Assembly (NCBI GenBank): GCA_009801015.1
Contig: VHZZ01005261.1
Coordinates: 16,229 to 51,555 of the forward strand
DNA from: Silene noctiflora
Taxonomy: Eukaryota; Streptophyta; Magnoliopsida; Caryophyllales; Caryophyllaceae
Reading direction: 5' to 3'
DNA: 35,327 nucleotides
The notes beneath the pieces are model-generated. The model saw only the letters and a program-made list of their open reading frames with translations, was not told where the DNA came from and ran no database searches. Below are positions 20,701 through 30,640 of the stretch, piece after piece; position 1 is the first letter of the stretch, and each line of letters begins with the position of its first letter. A program made the position numbers and the translations under genes.

Positions 20701-23700
20701 TGACCTAGATTTAATATATGTTGGCATTATATTATCCTTATGGCTCCTTTTACAAACAGCAAATATATAAAAACAAATACACGACATGTTATCCTCATAA
20801 ATGAGTAGCACAAATTGGTTTACATGTATCGACTTAGAAAATCATCTATACAATAATCCACGTGTTCCAGAGGAAATATTGTGAACTTTTACCTGGTTCT
20901 GGTGATACAAACTTCTCTAGGTCAACAACCAGCATGTTGGGCTGTCAAGTTATAAGCTTTAACGTAAGCTAGTGCATAAATAGCATAATACAATAACAAC
21001 TGACTACTTCCATATGCTATTCAGAAATGATGTTAACAGAACTAAATTAAAGTTTCCTCAAGACCCTACCTCAACAAGCGTCTCCTCAAATGCAACCGCC
21101 AGAAGTTTATCCTTAAAAAAAAAGTGTGTGTCATACAATGCCAGGAATATTTGGAAGCTAATATATAAGACAAAGCTTGAGGAACAGAAATTACCAGCCA
21201 GCCCGCAATTCCTGGAAGTTCTGTCACATCAAAACCATGATTAAATAGGGGTTTGATAGTCATCTGAAAATACGGAGGTTCAGCAAAGCATACACGCAAT
21301 CGGCTGATGAATGGCCAACACCGTATAAACTTCACTCCAATTAGTACCTGAACACAACCAAGATTCCATCTCTTAAAGCAAGTAATGAATTAGGGACTAC
21401 ACCTCTTAAATCCTACAAATCTAGAAATAGCAAGAACATAAAATACAAGAACATAAAATTGTGTTATCTTTGCTAGTTCCTCGACCAGGCATGCTTGTTA
21501 CATGAGTTATAAGAAGGGGAGAAATGAAGAGCTGCCTTTGATAGAACAAAAGCTTCGCACTTTACTTTTATCCTATGAGCATTTTGGAGCACAACTAGTA
21601 ATCTGAGAATACACGGAGGAATGTCCTGCGCCAAATAATCTATTCCAAACTAGAAAGAACCACAACAAGCTCTAGCGCTTTTATTTCGATAGGGTATTGT
21701 ATCACCCCAAGAGTAGGCCTTTCATGCATCATTTTTCATTTTTTTACCTCGTGCAATTCCCTGAAACCTTTGCCAACAACCGAACCCTTGCACCCAACAT
21801 TATCCGGGGTCGAATAAATGCAAACAAATAAGAGAAAATAAGTATGAAAATAAAAATAAAAAATGAGATTTAATATGAATAGAAAAAAGGTCGGAGAAAT
21901 AAACAAATGAAGTAAAATTACGGGATAAAAAAAAAAGTCAAGCTCCTCAGGTTCTCATCCACTTGGATTCATACCAAGTTTTCTTCAATCCCAAATCAAT
22001 TATGCTTGATTATTCTCCAAATGGAAAATAACCAGAAGAATCACTGATTTCTATAGTATACCTTCCCTTCAACATGCATGGCAGTCAGGTGCATTTTGGC
22101 CACCATTCCGAATCCTAATCTTTTCCTCAGTTTAGCAGACAGAATTGCACTCATATCATCTGCTGTCAAGAAATTCAATCCAAGCTCCAAAACCTGAAAT
22201 GAATACAAATATCGAGTCTTATTCCTGCATATCAAAATGCCAATCTAACACTGATACAAATAGAAGGATACATACCAGATGGTCATCGTCAGTAGATTCA
22301 CGAAGAACCCGGATTTCAGTGAACAATGGTGGTGTCCTTCCCAAATACAAGTGTTGAACCACAGCTTTTTTCTAAGAGTTAAGATTACGTCATCAGTACG
22401 TTACAAAGAATATGAGTAACAAACTTACATATATCTCATCCACCGTAAAAGTGCTCACTTAACCTGTCGCACAAATTAAGTAGTCTAATTAACCATCTTT
22501 CCTTCCAAGTTTATTTTAGTCTTGACATTGTGCTTTCTTATTACCTTTCATCTATCTTAGTCAAATCAAAGTAACAGAAGACCAGACGAATGGAACCATG
22601 TCATTTGGTTACATAAACACAAACATCTCCAACATAACAGCAGCAATGACAGCAACAACATCAATCCCAATTGCTCAATTAATCTAGCCTGTGGTGGGGG
22701 TAAAGGGTATCGAGTGGACAGAGCCTTAAACCTTAAAAATACAAAAGTCAAAAGTGATACATGAAGCTCCAACACACTCAGACTCACAGTACAATATTGC
22801 ATAAAAGAGGCGGACCTCACCTCAGACCAAATATAAATATAAATGGTCACTGAATTTGTGACGACGCTGAAAAAAAGCATAAACATCCACTGGTATCTTA
22901 AAGAAAGCATGCATAGATATGTAATGAAGCTAATCGCATCATATCTATTCAAGAGAACTACTGCTAACCACCTGAGATCCAACTATCTAACGACCTAAAA
23001 TGCCTCTAGAAGTATATAGAATCACTCGGAAAGATTGGTTAAATTTGCTCAGAAAAACACAAGTGACGTAAATCACAACTAGTCAATAGTTACGGAGGCA
23101 TACAACAGTCCATGGCTTGTACTTCTGCAAGAACCAAGGTATGATGGCAAGAAATATTCTCTGGGATACTAATGGCTCGACACAAATGGGCCACATTTTC
23201 TCAACTGCGTAGTTAAGCCATCTCACTGTCTCAGAATCAGTTAGTACCTGAAGACATGAAATAATGGAAAAAAAAGGTTCAAAATTCAAACTTTCTACAT
23301 ACAAAAACTAACAATCCACAATGAGTAAAAGAGATGCATTTCATTACTACTTGAAACAAGTAATCACCTCAGTGGCGGGGTAAGGGAATGAATGTACACA
23401 AATTTACCATGATAAATTGAACTGACTGAGTGTTATTACACGATATTAGAATCACTGACATTTAAGTGAGATATTTTGCTTCGTTCCGTCAGTATCTAGA
23501 GCCACTTAACAGTGAGTCACTAACTCCTTCAAAAATGGAATCTAATCCGCCTATCCATCCATCCATCCATCAAATCCCATAAAAGAACAGGTACCCAATG
23601 TAAAGTAGATTCAGACACATTAAAGAAAAGCATTAACAAAAAGTTTGCAAAAAAAGAAAGATACCCTTCTTTGATTAGCTGATTTTTTTTCTTCAAACTT

Positions 23701-24495
23701 CATTCTCCTTCTTAATCTCATAGAGAATGTTTCATGCACCTATGCCGAAAATAAAGAGGAAAAAAGATCAGTAACATCTTAAAAGTTGCAACACTACAGT
23801 ACTAAACATTTACATCACAAAAAGAGGTGCTATATCATGATCAACGAAAAAAAGTGTTAGAAAGTGAGGTTTTAACTTCCAAATTTCCAAATTCAAACAA
23901 CTTCATATAAAATCGAGCCTTGCACGGGCTTAGAGGGGTTCAGATGTACGCAACCAAAAAGTCTTGAACTTTAAAAGACAAATCAAAGTATATTATCAAA
24001 GGTGGCCATTATGAAACAATTACAACAGTACAATTACCAACTAGTACCACCAACTATAGATTAAGGCCGAGGGAAGTTACATAATAGCAAGGGGTAGCAC
24101 TCGCTGCCTCAAATCCCAAAACAAATAGTTAAAATTACCTATTTTTGCTGCTACTCAAAAATCTTTGAGCATGTTTGCTACCCTAAAATTTCATTTCTAG
24201 CTCCGCGCCTAAGGTTTAAGCTACCAAAAGACATTCTAAAAAGCAGTGAGAGGTTTAGGGAGGTCGGATATACGCAGCCAAAACCCGAAAACCAGAAACT
24301 CAATATCCACCACCTAACATCAAAAAAATAACAATAAGAAATAAGATTAAAACTTTAAATGATGCAGACCTGATATAAGTAAACTAAACCAATCAAGTAG
24401 AAGATTGAATGACAACAATTGTAAGAATTGAGCAGCCATAGTAAAACCAGAACAATGCCCACATGATGAATCATTGAAATCTCTGTTATCACCAT
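17727..24495 (-). CDS. NTMC2T6: N-terminally anchored SMP and C2 domain protein, NTMC2 type 6
   Basis: Twelve exons: 24495-24370, 23739-23665, 23247-23104, 22371-22276, 22193-22062, 21347-21195, 21111-21070, 20941-20893, 19836-19744, 19673-19490, 19175-19052 and 18575-17727. All are GT-AG and in phase: 2067 nt, 688 aa; I recall Arabidopsis NTMC2T6.1 as about 750. Residues 9-42 are a hydrophobic anchor, 43-67 basic (MRLRRRMKFEEKK). About 75-260 matches the SMP-type lipid-transfer region (VRWLNYAVEKMWPICVE, LELGLNFLTADDMSA, VCFAEPPYFQM). About 280-385 is one C2 domain with its Ca2+-site Asp residues kept (ADLNGLADPYVK and RDKDHFVDDILG). The long tail is Ser/Asp/Glu-rich with a basic patch (HKRSKRRDHK) and EPRKGK. 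It probably tethers ER to other membranes and moves lipids; this is inferred from synaptotagmin-like relatives. Confidence 0.93.
20655..20770 (+). mobile_element. Degenerate tRNA-derived SINE-like sequence in NTMC2T6 intron 8
   Basis: GTCTCGTAGTTTAGTTGGTA resembles a pol III A box. About 35 bases on, ACATGACCTAGATTTAATA sits where a GACCTAGGTTCGAAT-type B box is expected, but its core is decayed. No TSD was found, and the 3' end is only guessed from the A-rich stretch near 20770. It could be a decayed tRNA fragment instead. Confidence 0.4.
22660..22790 (-). mobile_element. Possible SINE 3' end in NTMC2T6 intron 3
   Basis: On the minus strand, CCCTTTACCCCCACCACAGG is followed by TTAATTGAGCAATTGGGATT and then GATGTTGTTGCTGTCATTGC. 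I recall this order, ending in a TTG-rich tail, from widespread plant SINEs of the TS/Au type. There is no clear tRNA head or TSD. Confidence 0.3.
23931..24280. repeat. Pair of GGTCGGATGTACGCAGCC-like motifs in NTMC2T6 intron 1
   Basis: Motifs near 23931-23955 (GGGGTTCAGATGTACGCAAC) and 24252-24280 (GGAGGTCGGATATACGCAGC) lie about 320 bases apart, and a third (GGGGTCTAATATATGCAGCC) lies at about 25910-25936. The word is common at the ends of dispersed plant repeats. The DNA between the pair looks like decayed transposon, not exon. Confidence 0.35.
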
Positions 24496-25259
24496 TTTAT
24501 CAGCTCAATCCAGCTTAAAACACAAATTATAGAGTAAAGATCAAAACTTCATTGATCATGAAAACCCATGTAGTAATAATAAGATTAGAAGATGATTAAT
24601 TGATAAGATTTTGATTAAATCTAGTGGATAAGTATTGACAATGGTAAAGAAAAGGGGTTGAATGTTGACTTATTGTCGGGTAAGACAACAATAGTGGTGA
24701 TTTGGTGAAGAAATTAATGAAATAAGTATCTGAAAAAAAGACAAAAACTGGAGTTTTTAGTTAAATTTATGGGAGAATGAGTGATGTTACATTTTACGAG
24801 TTTTGGGTCTTTTAAGATACGTTACTCAAAGTCACAAAGTGTATGCAAGAAGTGATCTTGCAGGTACCGGATAGTGATACAATGCTACGATATGAGTCCG
24901 GAATATCGAATACGGTTATTTTTTACGATTCTAATCATAAAGTGTCAAAATATCATATCGTGTTGCGTTATATCGGATATTTAAACGTATTCAATAGATT
25001 GACAGCAGATTATAAAAGTACTCCCGTAGTATTGTACACTATACTATTACTACAGCCTTCATTTTTTGAATATTCCAACGAATTGATTAGAAAAAGTAGT
25101 ATTGTGAGTTATACTTGCAAATTTGCAATGTATGAGGCTTGAACGCGTGTTTAGCGGTGTCTTCTTGTTAGGCCAGCTGTACTTTTTTGGAGACACCAAG
25201 TAATTATGGTTAAGATGGGTAATATCCGCTGCAATGGATTATTGTATATCGTAAATTTT

Positions 25260-25400
25260 TATTTAAGACGGGTACTATCCATCTTAAATTTAAGACGGTC
25301 AAATAAATAAGACAAAAACAAAATATCTATATTGACGAATGACTTATCTTTATCTATGCAAGTGACAAATATCCGTATGAAGAAAGACTTGTTGATTATA
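25260..25400. repeat. Dispersed MITE-like repeat, TTAAGACGGATA type
   Basis: TTAAGACGGGTACTATCCATC sits near the left end. AAGACAAAAACAAAATATCTA ... CTTTATCTATGCAAGTGACA parallels the copy at 3499-3656 closely. Ends and TSD are not defined. Confidence 0.45.
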
Positions 25401-25457
25401 CATATGCAAGGATTGCAACCCCACTAATAATGCAAGATATTTTCAATTCCTGCATTT

Positions 25458-25553
25458 TTAAATGGGACAAATATCAAGTTGTTCTACTATAAACTTCTCA
25501 AATAAGGAAGGTGCCTCATCATCATTACCCAACAAGGCAACAAAGTCTCCCAG
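25458..25553 (-). pseudogene. Orphan coding-like terminal exon
   Basis: On the minus strand, a TCATTGCAG acceptor is followed by 31 open codons and TAA. The peptide (LGDFVALLGNDDEAPSLFEK, then FIVEQLDICPI) has a protein-like composition unlike the random translations around it. No in-phase upstream exon was found between here and 26900, because the next exon-like segment (26218-26032) stops in frame. It may be a remnant of a lost gene, an alternative last exon of the Cys/Arg-rich gene, or chance. Confidence 0.3.
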
Positions 25554-26900
25554 CTGCAATGACAATGTATATTCTTTCCGTCTCGCTCAATAATTATCTA
25601 TTCTTTTAGATATGTGAAGAGTATTAAACACAATATGGGGGTGAGGGGATTCAAACTTGTGACCTATTATCCACACTATCCTTCCTTCTTAACTAATAGG
25701 TGGGCGAACACAAAATTTCCAACTTTAAACAGTGAAAACGCATTTGAAAGAGGTATTGCAAATATGCAATGCTGCAGTCTATAAATATAAACAAAAACCT
25801 GATTTTAAGATGTTGATCAGGAACATAGTCACAAACTATAATGATAAGTTCGCAATCAAGACTAACAGTAACATTATCGCGATGCCTCAAATTCCTGTTT
25901 ATGACGATGTTGGGGTCTAATATATGCAGCCTTACCCTGTGAAATTTCAGAATGCTAATACAGTAATACCAGGAGATGTTATAGGGAGCACAAAAACAAA
26001 ATGCAAGCAAAATATCAGATGCTAATGCTACCTATCATCCTAAATTCATAATCAGTTCATCAAACAGACTTATAGAAACTTCAATTTCCGAAGGCACGCT
26101 AATGTCGTAGAAGCTGGAGGTTCCAATCGCCAACGTCTGCTTACAGCTTCTACTGCAATACTTAAAAACACTGCTAACTGTGAAATTTCCGATGGAACTG
26201 CCAGTGTCAGCTACGACCCTAAAAAGATTCATTCTTCTATTAGTAAAGGATAACTGACACTGATGACTTGATGAGTACTACATCACCCAAAGATCTACTT
26301 ATGCATTAGGGGTGGAAGCCTGACAGGATTGAATTTGATATCGCGTGCAATTTAAGGTGAACCACATGGTTGATTAGCAAAGTTCAGTTGTCTGAAGGGA
26401 CAGAGCACCACCGAAAAGCAAAAGATTGCAAAGCTATAACAATAAGCCAATGATATCGACCATAGTCACCATACGACAAAGGTGCTCATGGGATATTACT
26501 ACTGAAGAGTAAAAGGGTTCAGCGATCAAACTGCAAATGTAATAATCTGCTGTCAACTCTGAAATCCTCACCAAGTACTAAACTAAACATGAAAAACATT
26601 AAAAAATATATATATTGTACATAGTAAAATGTTGAAGAAGAAATGGAAATACCTCGCAAATGAGAGAGGAGAGACTAGAAAGGATGAACGGAAAAGATTC
26701 TAGCAAGCTGAACGGCAGCAGAAAGGACCGAACACTCTCCAAGTAAGGTCTAATCCTTACACTTCACAAAACTTTCAGTTGCCAATATTTCTTCGACACT
26801 CAAGTCTCACCCAAACTCACTTACCTTATACGACGCACTTAACCTCAACTTCTTGAAATTGGTCGAGCCACAGAGCATCTTCTGCTCCACCCAAACTTCT

Positions 26901-28897
26901 TCATGATCGAAAATGTGTAGATTTAGCCCTTCTCCTCCTTCTTGATCTACCATTGAGGTGAAGTGATACTTGCCCTCTCCGTAGCCTTACACTACCACCG
27001 TGATTTCTCCTTCTTCTTCTCCTTCTCCGTCTTGTCCTCTCTCGATAGGACTTTCTTTTTGGACCGAGAGTTGAACCAAATTCATCATAGATATCCTCAC
27101 GTTCAGAAGGAGAGGTACTAATGTAACCTAGCTCTATGTCCCTACTCAATCGTCTCCGGAGGCGTTGACGACCACGATAAACCCGTCTGGTGTAGCGGAG
27201 CTTATGCCAGCAGTAACAACACACATAGTCTAATGTAAACCAATACGTTTCACAAGCAGCCCAACACATCTTACAAAGGCTTCGTGTTATGCATTGGCAT
27301 AGCCCCAGCTTGTAGAACAAGTACAAGAATACTAGACCTGCATCCATCATCAGAGAAGTAATCAAAGCTCAAAACCCAAAAACCAAACTAATCACATAAA
27401 ATCTTGGATAAGACGCACGATTTTACACTTTTACACCTTTGCATAAACCTCAGAACTTCAGTGTAAAACCGCTTGCTACTTTACTAAGTAACCCTATATA
27501 AGTAGTTACCGAGTTTTGTATGTACACATTTTGGTAAACAGATGATGGTTTTACAGTAAGTTATTGTAAAACGGTTTTACAAGAGACTTTTTGAGATTAT
27601 CATTACAGCGTATTTAGGAAGAAATGGAGAGGTACCCTGGAACCGTGACACCATGTACGTTTGTTATAGTAGCCAAAAGCAAAGAAAAATGAGTTTGTTT
27701 GGGATTCAAAACTGGATTTAAACTTACAAATATAACAAAGGCAGCAGGCCAGCAAAAATCTGAATATATCAAGTATGCATATATGCTCGATAAAACATAC
27801 GACATCCCACATTCCACCACATATGTTTCTGTTGCATCAATTCAATGATCTTATAAGTCACTTGCAATAAGAAAAACACAAGAAATGTGCATAAACACTC
27901 TTACGACAAGCTACATTTTATCGAAAAATGTACTGTAAATAAATAAGAGAACAACAACATAATAGCATCAATAGAGGTGGTTTTAGATAGATTGCTTTGT
28001 AATGACGATCAATGAAAACTGCATTAAAAATTACGTATAATTCACAAGATAAACAGTTTAATGCTTCCTTCCATCATATTCAGGAGCCAAAGAAAATTGA
28101 GTATCCGACTCTATTAAATGGAAAGCTACCATTTTGCTTCCTCCCATCGTATTCCAGAACTAAATAAAAATCGAGTATCCAACTCTATATTAAATGACTA
28201 CGACTACCCATAATACTTCCTTCCATCATATTCCATAGCCAAAGAAAATTGAGTATCCAACTCTATATTAAAAGGAAAACTACCTATAATGGTTAAATCC
28301 ATCGTACACAACTAAACATAAATGAGTATCCAACTCTATATTAAAAGGAAATCTACCTATAATGCTTAAATCCATCATATTCCAAAACTAAAGAAAAAGC
28401 GAGTATCCGACTCTATATTAAAAGGAAAACTACCTATACCGCTTAAATCCATCGTATTCCAGAACTAAACATAAACGAGTATCCAACTCTATATTAAAAG
28501 GAAAACAACCTATAAATCTCTAATGCTTAAATCCATCGTATTCCCAAACTAAAGAAAAATCGAGTATCCAACTCTACATTAAAAGGAAAACTACCTATAA
28601 TGCTTAAATCCATCGTATTCCAAAGCCACATAAAATTGAGTATCCGACTCTATATTAAATGAAAAGCTACAAATAATGTTTCCTCCCATCGTATTCCAGT
28701 GCCAAAGAAAACCGAGTATCCAACCCTCTTACGTTAAATAGAAAACTACCCATAATGTCGAAACACGACCCGAAAATCAAAATGTACAGCGAGACATACT
28801 GGCATGATCGACCAAGGATGGATTTAATCGGAGCAGCGACGGCATTTGCGATCACGCCACCGATATCACTCAGAGCTTTACTTGTAGATGCCCCCAT
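26901..28897 (-). CDS. Cys-rich membrane protein with N-myristoylation motif and Arg-rich tail, function unknown
   Basis: Three exons, 28897-28800, 27828-27728 and 27337-26901, are all GT-AG and in phase: 636 nt, 211 aa. MGASTSK fits the N-myristoylation pattern (Gly2, Ser6, Lys7), and Cys32 could be acylated. Residues 39-79 (WDVVCFIEHICILDIF..., LVFLYLFYKLGL) are hydrophobic, likely one or two membrane segments. A Cys cluster follows (CQC, LCKMCWAACETYW, VCCYCWHKL). The last 100 residues hold acidic SPSEREDIYDEF, then a run of nine Arg and a final Arg-rich block. I recall similar uncharacterised plant proteins with WDVVCFIEH and LCKMCWAACETYW, but no name or function. The start is the first ATG of this frame; an overlapping upstream ATG lies 8 bases before it. 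Confidence 0.8.
28061..28758. repeat. Minisatellite: nine copies of a roughly 76-bp unit in intron 1 of the Cys/Arg-rich gene
   Basis: GAGTATCC(A/G)ACTCTATATTA recurs at about 28099, 28174, 28250, 28324, 28401, 28476, 28561, 28637 and 28713, with steps of 74-77 bases and one of 85. Each unit also carries AATCCATCGTATTCCA, an A-rich block and GGAAAACTACCTATAATGC. The outer copies are the most diverged. The array fills most of the 971-nt intron and stops 41 bases from the donor. There is no conserved ORF across units. Confidence 0.9.
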
Positions 28898-28905
28898 ACA
28901 ATCAT
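28870..28905 (-). other. Upstream ORF overlapping the start of the Cys/Arg-rich gene
   Basis: An ATG at 28905, 8 bases upstream of and out of frame with the main ATG, opens 11 codons ending in TGA inside exon 1. Whether it is transcribed depends on the 5'UTR: a TTTGTAG acceptor at about 28913 and a GTAAAT donor at 29074 suggest a leader intron that would keep this ATG in the mRNA. Confidence 0.4.
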
Positions 28906-29118
28906 ATGCTACTACAAATTAAGAAACAAAAGATGAAATATTCTTCAAATTAAACATTTTATTAAAAACGAGATACTAGAAAAAATTGGGAATGAATCAA
29001 TGAATAGTACAAGTAGAATTAAATACCAAAATGATTGTAAACGTAGAAAATAGGAGGAATTTAGGATGATTTACGCCTTTGGAAATTGAATTGCGCTTCA
29101 ATTTTGTGTACAATTTTC

Positions 29119-29126
29119 TAGGGTTT
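29119..29126 (-). promoter_or_regulatory. Telobox near the start of the Cys/Arg-rich gene
   Basis: AAACCCTA on the minus strand, in the predicted leader or core promoter. Teloboxes are frequent near the 5' ends of plant housekeeping genes and bind Myb-type telobox factors. With only 8 bases, this is suggestive only. Confidence 0.3.
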
Positions 29127-29170
29127 TGCTTGTTTTTGTGTTTTTTTTTGGATTGAGAAAGGGCGCCAAA

Positions 29171-29244
29171 TGTAAAACCGTCTGTTGGAGTTGGTTAATT
29201 CTTTGGAATATCGAAGATAGATACCGGCGTAAGACGGGTTTACA
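29171..29244. repeat. Small foldback: TGTAAAACCGTCT / AGACGGGTTTACA
   Basis: Near-perfect 13-base inverted arms lie about 50 bases apart. Related AGACGGTTTTACA or GTAAAACGGTTTTAC words occur at about 4341 and 27570. It may be a solo pair of ends from a small MITE. It lies just upstream of the Cys/Arg-rich gene leader. Confidence 0.45.
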
Positions 29245-30640
29245 GTAATTCGCAAGAAATATTAGATTGATCCGTTGTTATACTATATAATAAATAAATA
29301 GTTTAGACTCCGTGCATTTAATTTTCATTTTTCTGACTAATATATTTTGCTTTCTTGACAATTAATCAAAGAATTGAATAATGTGCTAAAATGTATTTTA
29401 AACAAAATATTTTTTTATCCACAAAATTAATGATTTTAATTTTTAATTTCTTTCAATTTTTTTGTCACGAAAGTAATAATAGCGATTTACAGTTTTGTTC
29501 TATAGGTACTATTTGTCAAGTCATCCTCAAATAATAATATCAATAAATAGATTTAGCAATTTATAGTTTTTATATAAATTTTATTTTTATTTTAATTAAG
29601 AGATTATATTTTAGAGTTAGGTGAAAATAGTATAATTTGATGAAAGGATTAATTTTAATTAAAAGATAATAATTTAATGAATAAAAATGTAATTATTAGT
29701 TTCCTTTTTGTTAGTGAATGCCCATAATTGTAATTATCTTCCTTATTTCAAAAGATGTTTTTTTGGAGGGAAAAATGTGAGAATTCATATTCTTTTATTA
29801 GATAGAGGATGACTATATTTATTTGGTAATATTCGAATGATTAATCCTATCGTAAAACCATACTTTAAAACAAATACGAGTATAAACATATTTATTTTAA
29901 AATTTTGAAAATTTAGATTGATTTTTATCGGTGTATATTAGTTTCATTTGTTTTAAATACAAACTTTCAATAAACTTAACCCAATAACAAGTCGGACGGG
30001 TCTTAATCCTAATATAAACTCGGTAAACAGGTCAATTGGGTCGGGTTCGAATCAAGTAAATTAGGGTTCGGTTTGTTCGGGCTTGCAACAATTCAGGCTG
30101 GATCGAGCCAGGCCGGAACATTTTTGGGTGGGTTATTATCAATTTATTTGAGAATAATGATCAGTATGCGACTATGCGATAATAGACATTCGGGTCAAGT
30201 CAATTCGAATATCGGGTTAAACGGCGGGTCGGGTTATACGGCCCGAGTCAGTTTTACTAGGTCCAATGACACTAATCCTAATTGAGAAGATTGTTATCAA
30301 ATCGGGTCATTTTGAATTCAGATTATTTTGGGACGCATTTCAATCGATTTTAGGAGTCAAATCATCTTCTGACAGCTCTCCCCATATTCATTTATCTACT
30401 GCCTGCAGGAGCATGGTCGCATGGAGGATTTCCAACACGACAAACCCAACAAAATATAAATACTATTGTTACACCATTAAAGATCGCAATTTTTAACCCA
30501 TTTATCAAAACAAATCAAATCAATTCAAATCAATTCAAATCTACCCTGTTTCCCCAATAAAATCCACTATATCAAGTAATCAACCCAATAAAACTCATTA
30601 ATTCCATAAAATCAGGACTGATTTCGATTATTGATTACAA
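29245..30640. other. Divergent intergenic region between the Cys/Arg-rich gene and ETHE1
   Basis: AT-rich DNA at 29280-29960, then about 29990-30250 with repeated GGGTCGGGTT / TCGGGC words typical of decayed transposons, and the ETHE1 promoter and leader from about 30450. Two short plus ORFs (30073-30285 and 30266-30496) have no domain and lie in the repeat-like stretch, so I do not call them. Confidence 0.5.
30455..30462 (+). promoter_or_regulatory. ETHE1: TATA box of ETHE1
   Basis: TATAAATA matches the plant TATA consensus, 186 bases before the ATG at 30641. A start near 30487-30495 would give a leader of about 150 nt, rich in A and C, with CAAATCAATT repeats at about 30513-30540. Confidence 0.6.

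Larger units (their letters stand above)
24496..26900. other. Intergenic DNA with unassigned exon-like segments
   Basis: About 24496-24770 is the NTMC2T6 promoter and leader side. A 99-codon plus ORF at 24843-25142 has no recognisable domain and I do not call it. A TTAAGACGGATA-type repeat lies at 25260-25400. An orphan minus-strand coding-like exon lies at 25458-25553. Another spliceable-looking minus segment at 26218-26032 (TTTTTAG acceptor, GATAG|GTAGC donor) ends in a stop. Just past the stop of the Cys/Arg-rich gene, a GTAAGT donor near 26826 suggests a 3'UTR intron. Confidence 0.4.

Noticed and set aside
24843..25142. Plus-strand 99-codon ORF between NTMC2T6 and the Cys/Arg-rich gene
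   Set aside because: No recognisable motif, no promoter or splice context, and the length is expected by chance in this amount of AT-rich DNA.
25620..25700. tRNA gene or SINE B box at GGGATTCAAACTTGTGACC
   Set aside because: It resembles a B box, but no A box lies at the right distance and no cloverleaf forms; at most a decayed repeat.
25693..26010. Minus-strand 105-codon ORF as an exon joined to the orphan exon at 25553
   Set aside because: Its composition looks random and no donor in the right phase was found.
28061..28758. CRISPR-like array
   Set aside because: The whole 76-bp unit is repeated with drift rather than short exact repeats with unique spacers, and it lies in a plant intron.
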